A stretch of 27,414 nt of DNA from an uncultured Clostridia bacterium (lineage in GTDB: Bacteria; Bacillota; Clostridia; TANB77; CAG-508): NCBI GenBank assembly GCA_944393305.1, contig CALXZS010000001.1, positions 1-27,414 of the forward strand, given 5' to 3'. Positions 1 through 6,147 of the stretch are shown one piece after another. The notes below the pieces were generated by a model. That model made no database searches. It was given only the letters and a program-made list of their open reading frames with translations, and was not told where the DNA came from. The position numbers and the translations under genes were made by a program. Each line of letters opens with the position of its first letter. The first letter of the stretch is position 1.

Positions 1-2
1 AA

Positions 3-461
3 AATGGCTTAAAAGAAAAAGAAGAATGTTGGTATAAAGATGGGGTATCTAAAAAAGAAAATACTATCTACGATAATAATGGTGAGTTTAAAAAATTTAA
101 ATGCATTGATTACAATTTGAAAACTGGATACATAATAGATGAAGGTTCAGAAAAAATACAAATAGATGTTTCAGCGGAATTGAATCAAAACAATGGTGAA
201 GATCAGTTTTATTCTAATTTACCAATTGAAATTAGAAATGAAAATAAACTAATTGATGTACTATTATCAGTTATAGATTTTGATATGAATATAATGATAC
301 AAAATGATGATATATTTTTCTACTTTAACAATAATTTTATACATTTTAAGAAAAATACTATGGAACCAGAGCTATTATACTATAAAGATAATGCGTATAA
401 TGAATTTGTAACTACATATTTTACTATTGAATTAAATAGCGTGGATGAATTAAAAATATAG
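3..461 (+). CDS. 3' end of an unrecognised protein gene, cut by the window edge
   Basis: The reading frame is open from the first bases of the window to a TAG at 459-461, so this is the C-terminal part (about 152 codons) of a longer gene and no start can be assigned. A TTG at 117 could serve as a start but has no Shine-Dalgarno sequence, and the frame continues upstream with plausible protein. The visible N-terminal part reads WYKDGV...YDNNGEFKKFK, which resembles the aromatic-glycine repeats of YwqK/MORN-type proteins, but this is only a weak likeness. The rest is acidic and rich in Asn and Ile, with no cysteine pair, signal peptide or membrane segment in the visible portion. The stop lies inside the terminator hairpin of the convergent minus-strand gene. 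The function is not recognised. Confidence 0.55.
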   Translation, partial: NGLKEKEECWYKDGVSKKENTIYDNNGEFKKFKCIDYNLKTGYIIDEGSEKIQIDVSAELNQNNGEDQFYSNLPIEIRNENKLIDVLLSVIDFDMNIMIQNDDIFFYFNNNFIHFKKNTMEPELLYYKDNAYNEFVTTYFTIELNSVDELKI

Positions 462-490
462 ACCATACTTCCTTAATTAGAAGCATGGTC
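447..490 (-). terminator. Rho-independent terminator of the minus-strand secreted-protein gene
   Basis: The sequence at 461-471 (GACCATaCTTC) pairs with 480-490 (GAAGcATGGTC): ten pairs, one mismatch and an 8-nt loop. Read on the minus strand, the stem is followed by TATATTTTTAATTC, a U-rich tract. It lies about 25 nt after the stop of the minus-strand gene ending at 515. There is no T-run on the plus-strand side. Confidence 0.6.
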
Positions 491-514
491 CGTGGACAAG
501 AGAGAGAAGAAACA

Positions 515-973
515 TTAGTCGTAAATAGAGGCAGATACTTCTACACCTTGTGTGGTTCCAGTAGTGAAGTAAAAGGTATAGGTTCCAGCTGGAGCATAAA
601 ATATGGTATAACTTACGCTATTACCATTGCCTACCATAGAACCAAGGTTTATAGTATTTCCGTCAGGAGTTTTTACGGAACAAGATACAACAGTGCTTAC
701 AGGCGAATAACCAATTCTGGCTACAAAGTCTGCACTGAGGTTCCACGAAGGCAAAACTACCTGAATAGAACCTTGAGTATAAATAGTTCCAGCGTTACTA
801 GAAAGAAGTTTGCCAAGATCCTGCGTTTCAATGCCCGTATCTTCAGGAGTCGTTACGGCTACTACTTCCTGGGAGGGAATTGCAGTAGACCGATCTACAT
901 CAACGGCGGAAACGCCAAATGCAGAAGCGACAACCAAAATGACGGACATTAAAAAAGAGATAAACTTTTTCAA
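515..973 (-). CDS. Small secreted protein of unknown function, GC-richer than its surroundings
   Basis: This is a 152-residue protein starting at a TTG (973-971), preceded by AAAGGA with 8-nt spacing. The N-terminus is a textbook signal peptide: MKK, then a hydrophobic stretch to about residue 19, then an A-x-A-type cleavage region ending GVSA near residue 23. The mature part of roughly 129 residues is rich in Ser, Thr, Val and Gly and ends in alternating hydrophobic/polar stretches (YTFYFTTGTT), which suggests a beta-sandwich. It has no cysteine pair in the mature part, no cell-wall anchor motif and no family that I recognise. Its base composition and codon choice (many G/C third positions) differ visibly from every other gene here, suggesting recent acquisition. 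The opposite-strand frame at 485-952 has no secretion signal or family resemblance and is taken as a shadow. Confidence 0.72.
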   Translation of the reverse strand: MKKFISFLMSVILVVASAFGVSAVDVDRSTAIPSQEVVAVTTPEDTGIETQDLGKLLSSNAGTIYTQGSIQVVLPSWNLSADFVARIGYSPVSTVVSCSVKTPDGNTINLGSMVGNGNSVSYTIFYAPAGTYTFYFTTGTTQGVEVSASIYD

Positions 974-1178
974 TTATCTCATCCTTTCTTGTTTATCATT
1001 TGTATCTCTCTCTTGTCTCTATTACTACACGTGGCGAGAAAGCTCGCGACATGATAGTAATTTGAGTTGTCTAAAATCGACATCCACATCATAACATTTC
1101 CTTGATTCTATTTCAGTAAAAATTGAAAAATACGGAATTATTGGGAATAATTAGGAATTTATTAAGTAGTAAAGGAAA

Positions 1179-1544
1179 ATGGAAGATAGGAAAATAATAA
1201 ATGCAATTATTATTCAATTGAATCATTTTAAATTTAGAAGGTCATCTATTTCGTATCAATATTTAATTGATGCAATATATCTAGTAGTTAAAGATAGAAA
1301 TGTCATGCGAGATTTAAAAAAATTCGTATACTTACCTATTGCACAAAAATACAACACTAAACCAGAAAACGTGCAGTGGAATTTGAGCAAACTAATTGAT
1401 TTAATGTATGTAAATACTTCTTCAGATGTCATATTTGATTATTTTAAGTTTTTTATAGATGAAAAACCAACATTAAAGTTTTTCATTGTTTCAATTGCAA
1501 GGAATGTTTATGAAGAAATAAATGATAAGTATATATATTATTAA
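1179..1544 (+). CDS. Stand-alone Spo0A C-terminal-type DNA-binding protein
   Basis: This 121-residue protein matches the pattern of the Spo0A effector domain over almost its whole length. It has a hydrophobic helix, then YQYLIDAIYLVVKD, then VYLPIAQKYNTKPENVQWNL (the helix-turn-helix region, compare Y-P-x-IA-x-x-x-x-T-x-x-x-V-E in Spo0A), and finally KPTLKFFIVSIARNV (compare KPTNSEFIALIAD). Spo0A carries an N-terminal receiver domain; here there is none, because a stop codon at 1170-1172 bounds the frame just upstream of the ATG. The SD (AAAGGA) is unusually close, about 3 nt from the ATG. The recognition helix departs from Spo0A (QWNL in place of ERAIR), so DNA binding may be altered or lost. 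It is probably a phosphorylation-independent regulator or a degenerate paralogue. A 7-bp hairpin lies upstream at 1136-1152. Confidence 0.7.
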   Translation: MEDRKIINAIIIQLNHFKFRRSSISYQYLIDAIYLVVKDRNVMRDLKKFVYLPIAQKYNTKPENVQWNLSKLIDLMYVNTSSDVIFDYFKFFIDEKPTLKFFIVSIARNVYEEINDKYIYY

Positions 1545-1591
1545 ATCCCCATTGGCTTTGTATAAATTTAAAAAAGATAGGAGTAAAGAAA

Positions 1592-1843
1592 ATGAACAAA
1601 AATTTATTTGCAACAATAACAGTTGCACAGGAAAATCAAAAGAGGGATGTAAAAATTTACAAACTTCTTAATGAAAAATATGGCATCGAAGTAACTCAAG
1701 AAGAAAATGGAGAAAGTACAACAAAAAGAGTAGAAAATTTAACAAAGGACGAAGATAAAATAAATAAGTTATTAGAAGTTCTAGTTCTTAGTGTACAAAA
1801 TTTCACACTTTTAGAAGATTTTGCATATGACTTTAAAGATTAA
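1592..1843 (+). CDS. DUF6514-like small protein
   Basis: This is an 83-residue acidic protein with SD AGGAG about 9 nt before the ATG. The pattern is a beta-rich first half (VKIYKLLNEKYGIEVTQEENGE), then a link VENLTKDEDKINKLLEVL and a closing helix LEDFAYDFKD. It fits the small Clostridia family known as DUF6514, in which a YGI-type strand is followed by I-x-x-IT-x-D and an L-x-D-V-x-D-F tail. The assignment rests on remembered family shape only. No catalytic residues, cysteines or membrane segments are visible, and no function is known to me. It follows the Spo0A_C-like gene by 47 nt on the same strand and is closed by a terminator, so the two may be co-transcribed. Confidence 0.6.
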   Translation: MNKNLFATITVAQENQKRDVKIYKLLNEKYGIEVTQEENGESTTKRVENLTKDEDKINKLLEVLVLSVQNFTLLEDFAYDFKD

Positions 1844-1857
1844 TTAAAGTTTGCATC

Positions 1858-1885
1858 AAAGCATATTTTTATATATGCTTTTTTT
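1858..1885 (+). terminator. Rho-independent terminator after the DUF6514-like gene
   Basis: AAAGCATAT at 1858-1866 pairs with ATATGCTTT at 1873-1881, with a 6-nt loop, and is followed by a run of T to 1885. It separates the first small-gene group from the tadA promoter. Confidence 0.7.
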
Positions 1886-1886
1886 C

Positions 1887-1915
1887 TTGCAACAAAATCT
1901 TTTTTATGTTATTAT
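1887..1915 (+). promoter_or_regulatory. Probable sigma-A promoter of tadA
   Basis: A -35 box TTGCAA (1887-1892), a 17-bp spacer and a -10 box TATTAT (1910-1915). A second -10-like TATAAT (1915-1920) overlaps it but would need a 22-bp spacer. The predicted start near 1922 leaves a short leader before the tadA SD at 1935. Confidence 0.5.
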
Positions 1916-1944
1916 ATAATATGTCTTTATGTTTAGGAGTAAGT

Positions 1945-2403
1945 ATGAATAAAGAAGAATATATGAAAATAGCATTAAAAGAAGCAGAGAAAGCATATAA
2001 AGAATTGGAAGTTCCTGTCGGTGCTATAATTGTTAAAGATAATAAAATAATAGCTAGAGCATATAATGAAAAAGAGGGCAAGCATGATGCAACAAAACAT
2101 GCTGAAATATTAGCAATACAAAAAGCTAGTAAAAAATTAAAAACATGGAGACTCTATGATTGTGACATGTATGTAACATTAGAACCATGTAGTATGTGCG
2201 CAGGAGCTTTAATTCAATCAAGAATAAGAAAAGTATATATAGGAACAATGGACGAAAAAACAGGAAGCTGTGGTTCAGTGTTAAATTTATTAGAAGATTA
2301 CAAATTTAATCATAAAGTTGAAATTGAATATGGTATTTGCAAAGAAGAATGTGAAAAAATTTTGAAAGATTTTTTTAAATACCTAAGAGAAAGTAAGAAA
2401 TAA
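1945..2403 (+). CDS. tadA: tRNA-specific adenosine deaminase TadA
   Basis: TadA converts adenosine-34 to inosine in the anticodon wobble position of tRNA-Arg(ACG). The protein has 152 residues, the usual length. The zinc/catalytic motif H-A-E is at 52-54 (His52 ligand, Glu54 proton shuttle) and P-C-S-M-C at 81-85 supplies the other two zinc ligands, Cys82 and Cys85. The typical family context VPVGAIIV (23-30) and the YVTLEPC segment are present. I chose the ATG at 1945 because AGGAG lies 5 nt upstream and the product begins with the family-typical MNKEEYMKIALKEA; an in-frame ATG at 1906 would add 13 untypical residues and overlap the promoter. The stop codon directly abuts tRNA-Ser, recalling the tRNA-Ser/tadA/SRP RNA/dnaX neighbourhood of Bacillus. 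Confidence 0.95.
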   Translation: MNKEEYMKIALKEAEKAYKELEVPVGAIIVKDNKIIARAYNEKEGKHDATKHAEILAIQKASKKLKTWRLYDCDMYVTLEPCSMCAGALIQSRIRKVYIGTMDEKTGSCGSVLNLLEDYKFNHKVEIEYGICKEECEKILKDFFKYLRESKK

Positions 2404-2497
2404 GAAGAGATACCGAAGTGGTCATAACGGAACTGCCTCGAAAGCAGAAGGCTATTATTTTAATGGCTCGTGGGTTCGAATCCCACTCTCTTCGCCA
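2404..2497 (+). tRNA. tRNA-Ser (anticodon CGA)
   Basis: This is a class II tRNA of 94 nt including an encoded CCA. The acceptor GAAGAGA (2404-2410) pairs perfectly with TCTCTTC (2487-2493), followed by discriminator G and CCA. The D-stem is CCG/CGG. The anticodon stem CTGC/GCAG encloses the loop CTCGAAA, giving anticodon CGA, which reads UCG. A long variable arm (GCTATTA/TAATGGC, about 2451-2467) is diagnostic of serine, and the T-arm is GTGGG-TTCGAAT-CCCAC. The first base of the tRNA directly follows the tadA stop codon, so the tRNA must be released from a tadA transcript or use a promoter inside tadA. Confidence 0.95.
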
Positions 2498-2511
2498 ATT
2501 AAGGAGGAAAA

Positions 2512-3258
2512 ATGGAAAAAAGAAAAAAGGAGAAAATTAAGCTGGCTATAACTTTTGCAGTAATTGTTATTGCTTTTGGCATTGCCATAACAATTATGTT
2601 AAAATATAATCAAGAAGGCGAAACTAATATGCCATTTAATTTATCAGATATTATAGTTATAAGTAGTGCTGAGGGAAAAACTAAAGCAGAAAATCCAGAA
2701 AATTATAAATGGAATTTAGATATTGTACAATATAATGATATATATTTGCAATTTGTTAAAAATCCTGATTATGATAAAAATGCATATATAGAAAGTATTA
2801 GTTTGGAAAATTTTCATTTTACAGATCCAGCAGTAGGTAATACTAGAATATACATGCCATGCAGTACAGAAAGTAGCTTATTTTCATATGAGGATAATTA
2901 TTTAATAAATAGAACTTTAACTTTTAACGGTGGAGAAACTAACAATTACAAAACATTGGAAATATCAAGCCAAGGTGGAAATGTAATATTTAGAGTTGCT
3001 AACACTGAAGTTGGAGAATATGTTTCAAATGATGACGCAGAAATCGCACATAATGGAACATTAATTACAAAAACACCAGTAACATTGGAAGACTTGAAAA
3101 TTAATATTTCTTTTGATATAGTAATTGATACAAATATATCTAAATACAGAGGAACAGTTAACTTAGAATTGCCATGTGGAGATATATTCACAGAAGGAAC
3201 TTCACAATTAGATAAAAAAGATTGTTCAGAAATAATTTTTAAAAGAGAAAACTATTGA
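2512..3258 (+). CDS. Membrane-anchored protein of unknown function
   Basis: This is a 248-residue protein with a strong AAGGAGG site 5 nt before the ATG. It has a lysine-rich N-terminus (residues 2-11) followed by one hydrophobic helix (about 12-30, LAITFAVIVIAFGIAITIML). It is therefore a single-pass anchor or uncleaved signal, with about 215 residues outside the cell. The outer part is acidic, rich in Asn, Ser, Thr and Ile, and looks beta-rich. It has only three cysteines, no lipobox and no protease or hydrolase motif that I recognise. It lies between tRNA-Ser and the SRP RNA promoter, whose -35 box overlaps its stop codon. No terminator separates it from tadA/tRNA-Ser, so it is probably expressed by read-through from the tadA promoter. 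Confidence 0.75.
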   Translation: MEKRKKEKIKLAITFAVIVIAFGIAITIMLKYNQEGETNMPFNLSDIIVISSAEGKTKAENPENYKWNLDIVQYNDIYLQFVKNPDYDKNAYIESISLENFHFTDPAVGNTRIYMPCSTESSLFSYEDNYLINRTLTFNGGETNNYKTLEISSQGGNVIFRVANTEVGEYVSNDDAEIAHNGTLITKTPVTLEDLKINISFDIVIDTNISKYRGTVNLELPCGDIFTEGTSQLDKKDCSEIIFKRENY

Positions 3259-3283
3259 TAATATTTAATAAATAGTATATAAT
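3255..3283 (+). promoter_or_regulatory. Sigma-A promoter of the SRP RNA
   Basis: TTGATA (3255-3260), a 17-bp spacer and a perfect TATAAT (3278-3283). The -35 box overlaps the TGA stop (3256-3258) of the upstream gene. The predicted start near 3289-3291 coincides with the left strand of the outermost RNA helix. It probably also drives dnaX-ybaB-recR. Confidence 0.75.
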
Positions 3284-3288
3284 TGCTA

Positions 3289-3424
3289 AAGGTATGAGGA
3301 TGTTTCTTTATAGAGGATATTCTCAATAAAAGGCTACGAACCTTGTCAGGACCGGAAGGTAGCAGCAATAAGTAGATTCTTTTATGTGGGAGTATCCTCT
3401 ATGAAGAAAGGTTTTTATACCTTT
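3289..3424 (+). ncRNA. ffs: Signal recognition particle RNA (small, 4.5S type)
   Basis: The conserved domain IV is plain: GTCAGG-ACCGGAAGGT-AGCAGC (3345-3366), a GGAA tetraloop over the symmetric internal loop that binds Ffh. It is carried on one long hairpin without an Alu domain: AGAGGATA (3312-3319) pairs with TATCCTCT (3393-3400), ATAAAAG with CTTTTAT and GCTAC with GTAG. Pairing continues outward, TTTCTTT (3303-3309) with GAAGAAA (3403-3409), and AAAGGTAT (3288-3295) can pair with ATACCTTT (3417-3424). The mature ends are uncertain: the core spans about 3303-3409 and the outer limits given here follow the predicted transcription start and the last pairing. The RNA acts with Ffh and FtsY in co-translational membrane targeting. 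Its place just before dnaX matches Bacillus. Confidence 0.92.
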
Positions 3425-3445
3425 ATTAAAATATTGGAGGCTTAT

Positions 3446-5005
3446 ATGGAATATACAGCTTTATATAGAAGATTTAGACCAATGACATTTAAAGAAATAG
3501 TTGGTCAAGAACATATTACTACTACACTTAAAAACCAAGTAATGGCAGATAGAGTAGGACATGCATATCTTTTTACTGGATGTAGAGGCTGTGGTAAAAC
3601 CTCTTCAGCAAAAGTATTAGCTAGAGCTGTAAATTGTTTAAATCCTAAAGATGGAGAACCATGCAATGAATGTGAAATTTGTAAGTCTGCCCTAGAAGGT
3701 TCACTTACAGATGTTGTAGAAATGGACGCAGCTTCAAATAATGGTGTTGACGATATAAGAGCCATAAGAGATGAAGTAAATTTTTTGCCAACAGTTGCAA
3801 AATACAGGGTATATATTATAGATGAGGTTCATATGCTTTCAGCAGGAGCTTTTAATGCATTATTAAAAACATTGGAAGAACCACCTAAACATGTAAAATT
3901 TATACTAGCAACAACTGAGCCACAAAAATTACCAGCCACAATATTATCTAGATGTCAGAGATTTGATTTTAAAAAAATATCTGATAAAGATATAGTAAAA
4001 AACTTAGAAAAAATATGTAATGAATGTGAAATTCAATATTCAGAAGATGCCTTAGAATTAATTGCAGAACTATCTGAAGGTGCAATGAGGGATGCTTTAT
4101 CTATATTAGAAAGATGTTCTCAAGGTGATGAAAATAATATTACTAAAGAAAAAGTAAAGAACTTAGTTGGAATACCTAAACTTGAATATATTTCAGGAAT
4201 AGTAAAGGCTATTTTAAACTATGATGTAGAAGAAAGTATAAATATTTGTAACAGAGTTATTTTAGAAGGAAAAGATTTAACTAACTTTCTATGGGAAATT
4301 ATAAAATATGTAAAAGATCTTATGGTTTTAAAAGTTGCAAAAACTTCTTCAAATATTTATTCTGATGAAGATAAAAAACTAATGCAAGAATTAGTAGATA
4401 ATACAAATAAAGACACTTTACTAAAAATTATTTATACATTATCTGATTTAGAAACTGAAATAAAATGGTCATCACAGAAAAATATTATCTTTCAAGTAGG
4501 CATAATGCGCTTGTGTAGTAAAGAAAATATGACTTTACAAGAAAGAGTAGAAAATTTAGAAAAAAGTATTGCTTCTGGAAAGATAAGCGTAAGTAGAGAA
4601 GTAGCTACTTCAGAAAGAAAGCAACCACAATCCACAGTTAGTAAACAAAATGTGGAAAAGACAGTAGTAAAAAAAGAAGTTTCACAGTCTAAAGGTGAAG
4701 ATTTTTGGCAAAATGTTATAAATAAATTAAAAGAAGAAAGAAAAGCTATGCTTTATTCAAATTTGACTAACACAAAAGCAGTGCTTTTAGATGATATGAC
4801 TGTTGGAATTGAATTTTTAAATGGTTTAACTTCTTTTGGAAAAGCGGTAATTGAAAGACCAGAAAATATGAATGAACTTAAAAGACTTGTATCTATTGAA
4901 TGTAATAAAGATATGAGAATAAAAATTATTGAGCATAAAGAAGAAAAAAACACAGAAGAAAATAAAATTGATTTAGGTATAGATATAAATTATATAGATG
5001 GATAA
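3446..5005 (+). CDS. dnaX: DNA polymerase III subunit gamma/tau (clamp loader)
   Basis: This 519-residue ATPase loads the sliding clamp during replication. It begins with the family signature MEYTALYRRFRPMTF. Walker A GCRGCGKT is at 45-52. Zinc-binding Cys64, Cys73, Cys76 and Cys79 follow, then Walker B IIDEVH at 124-129 and the sensor region ATTEPQKLPATILSRC. The AAA+ lid and collar follow to about residue 370. A polar linker and a short C-terminal domain of about 90 residues (WQNVINKLKEER...) complete it. I chose the ATG at 3446 because TTGGAGG lies 5 nt upstream; the in-frame extension to 3386 runs into the SRP RNA. ybaB follows after 13 nt and recR after another 14, one operon. Confidence 0.95.
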   Translation: MEYTALYRRFRPMTFKEIVGQEHITTTLKNQVMADRVGHAYLFTGCRGCGKTSSAKVLARAVNCLNPKDGEPCNECEICKSALEGSLTDVVEMDAASNNGVDDIRAIRDEVNFLPTVAKYRVYIIDEVHMLSAGAFNALLKTLEEPPKHVKFILATTEPQKLPATILSRCQRFDFKKISDKDIVKNLEKICNECEIQYSEDALELIAELSEGAMRDALSILERCSQGDENNITKEKVKNLVGIPKLEYISGIVKAILNYDVEESINICNRVILEGKDLTNFLWEIIKYVKDLMVLKVAKTSSNIYSDEDKKLMQELVDNTNKDTLLKIIYTLSDLETEIKWSSQKNIIFQVGIMRLCSKENMTLQERVENLEKSIASGKISVSREVATSERKQPQSTVSKQNVEKTVVKKEVSQSKGEDFWQNVINKLKEERKAMLYSNLTNTKAVLLDDMTVGIEFLNGLTSFGKAVIERPENMNELKRLVSIECNKDMRIKIIEHKEEKNTEENKIDLGIDINYIDG

Positions 5006-5018
5006 GGAGGAAATTATT

Positions 5019-5357
5019 ATGGCAAGAGGAGGATTCCCAGGAGGATTCGGCGGAGGCGGGTTCAACATGAACCAACTTATGAAACAAGCAAAAAAAATGC
5101 AAGAAGAGATGGAAAAATCTCAAGAAAACTTAGCAAATCAAACTTTTGAAAGTACAACAGGTGGAGGAGCAGTTTATACAAAAGTAAATGGAAGTAAAGA
5201 AATATTAGAAGTTAAAATACAAAAAGATGTAGTAGATCCAGATGATGTAGAAATGCTACAAGATTTAATTTTAACTTGTATAAATGATGCATTGAAAAAA
5301 GTAGATACAGCACAAGCACAAGAACTTGGAAAATATAACATACCAGGATTGAGATAA
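5019..5357 (+). CDS. ybaB: YbaB/EbfC-family nucleoid-associated protein
   Basis: The product is a small dimeric DNA-binding protein of 112 residues, the usual family size. It starts with a glycine/phenylalanine-rich tail (residues 3-15), then the long family helix MNQLMKQAKKMQEEMEKSQ, the hinge GGGAVYTKVNG and the conserved strand-helix part LEVKIQKDVVDPDDVEMLQDLI. The ATG at 5019 is chosen for its AAGGAGG site 8 nt upstream; an in-frame ATG at 4998 lies inside dnaX and has no SD. The dnaX-ybaB-recR order is conserved through most Firmicutes and many other bacteria, suggesting a link to recombination or replication, though the precise role of the family is unsettled. Confidence 0.93.
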   Translation: MARGGFPGGFGGGGFNMNQLMKQAKKMQEEMEKSQENLANQTFESTTGGGAVYTKVNGSKEILEVKIQKDVVDPDDVEMLQDLILTCINDALKKVDTAQAQELGKYNIPGLR

Positions 5358-5371
5358 TTAGAGGGATATTT

Positions 5372-5971
5372 ATGTCGTATTATTCACCATCAATAGAAAA
5401 ATTAATTGAATCATTTAAGAAATTACCTAGTATAGGAGAAAAAACAGCTATAAGGTTGGCTTTTTATATTCTAAATGCTAGTAATGAAGAAGCAAATGAA
5501 TTTATTAAAAGTATACAAGACGCTAAGGCAAACTTAAAATTTTGTTCAAAATGCTTTAATATTTCAGACACTGACCCATGCCCTATTTGTTCAAATGCTT
5601 CAAGAGACCAAAGTAAAATTTGCGTTGTTGAAGATGTAAAAGATGTTGTGGCAATGGAAAAAACACATGAGTTTAAAGGATTGTATCATGTTTTACATGG
5701 CTCAATTTCTCCAATGGATGGAATTGGTCCAGATGATATAAAAATCAAAGAATTATTAGCAAGACTTATGGATGGAACAGTAAAAGAAGTAATTTTAGCA
5801 ACAAATCCTAGAGTAGAAGGTGAAGCAACATCTATGTATATTGCTAAATTGGTAAAGCCAATGGGAATAAAAGTTACAAGAATAGCACATGGAATTCCAA
5901 TTGGTGGAGATATTGAGTACACAGATGAATTTACTTTAGGAAAAGCCTTAGAAGGTAGAGTAGATTTATAA
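5372..5971 (+). CDS. recR: Recombination mediator RecR
   Basis: RecR works with RecO (and RecF) to load RecA on SSB-coated single-stranded DNA. The protein has 199 residues, full length. It starts with a helix-hairpin-helix (KLPSIGEKTAIRLA, 17-30). A four-cysteine zinc finger follows: Cys58, Cys61, Cys70 and Cys73, read as C-S-K-C ... C-P-I-C. The Toprim domain runs from ICVVEDVKDVVAMEKT through GLYHVLHGSISPMDGIGPDDI to the signature ATNPRVEGEATSMYI, and the C-terminal motif GIPIGGDIEYTDEFTL closes it. SD GAGGGAT lies 6 nt before the ATG. It is the last gene of the dnaX operon; its stop codon abuts the left arm of a large inverted repeat that probably ends the transcript. Confidence 0.96.
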   Translation: MSYYSPSIEKLIESFKKLPSIGEKTAIRLAFYILNASNEEANEFIKSIQDAKANLKFCSKCFNISDTDPCPICSNASRDQSKICVVEDVKDVVAMEKTHEFKGLYHVLHGSISPMDGIGPDDIKIKELLARLMDGTVKEVILATNPRVEGEATSMYIAKLVKPMGIKVTRIAHGIPIGGDIEYTDEFTLGKALEGRVDL

Positions 5972-6147
5972 AAAAATAGGTTATTTAAAAAATACTAATT
6001 ATAAAATTAATCATATATGTTTTTATTCCAGTTGTGAGGACGCACCTGTCGGCTCACTCCGGCTTACGCCAGTCGCTCCCCTTGAATAAAAAAGCATATA
6101 TGATTAATTTATAAAACTTGGTAATTATAATAAATAACCTATTTTTT
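5971..6147. repeat. Palindromic intergenic element A with GC-rich core
   Basis: A large inverted repeat fills the space between convergent recR and the glycosyltransferase. The outer arms are AAAAAATAGGTTATTTA (5971-5987) and its exact complement (6131-6147). The inner arms are AAATTAATCATATATG (6004-6019) and its exact complement (6095-6110), followed by T/A tracts. The 55-nt core (6029-6083) is GC-rich, unlike its surroundings, and on the minus strand can be aligned with the cores at 7427-7491 and 16149-16209. The element reaches both stop codons, so it probably terminates transcription from both sides. It lacks the TTACAG/CTGTAA ends of the other copies. Confidence 0.7.

Noticed and set aside
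485..952. A 155-codon plus-strand frame opposite the secreted-protein gene
   Set aside because: It is Arg/Tyr/Ser-rich without family resemblance or a ribosome binding site, and the opposite strand has a clear signal peptide, SD and terminator.
3386..3445. An N-terminal extension of DnaX
   Set aside because: It overlaps the 3' strand of the SRP RNA; ATG 3446 has TTGGAGG and the canonical start.
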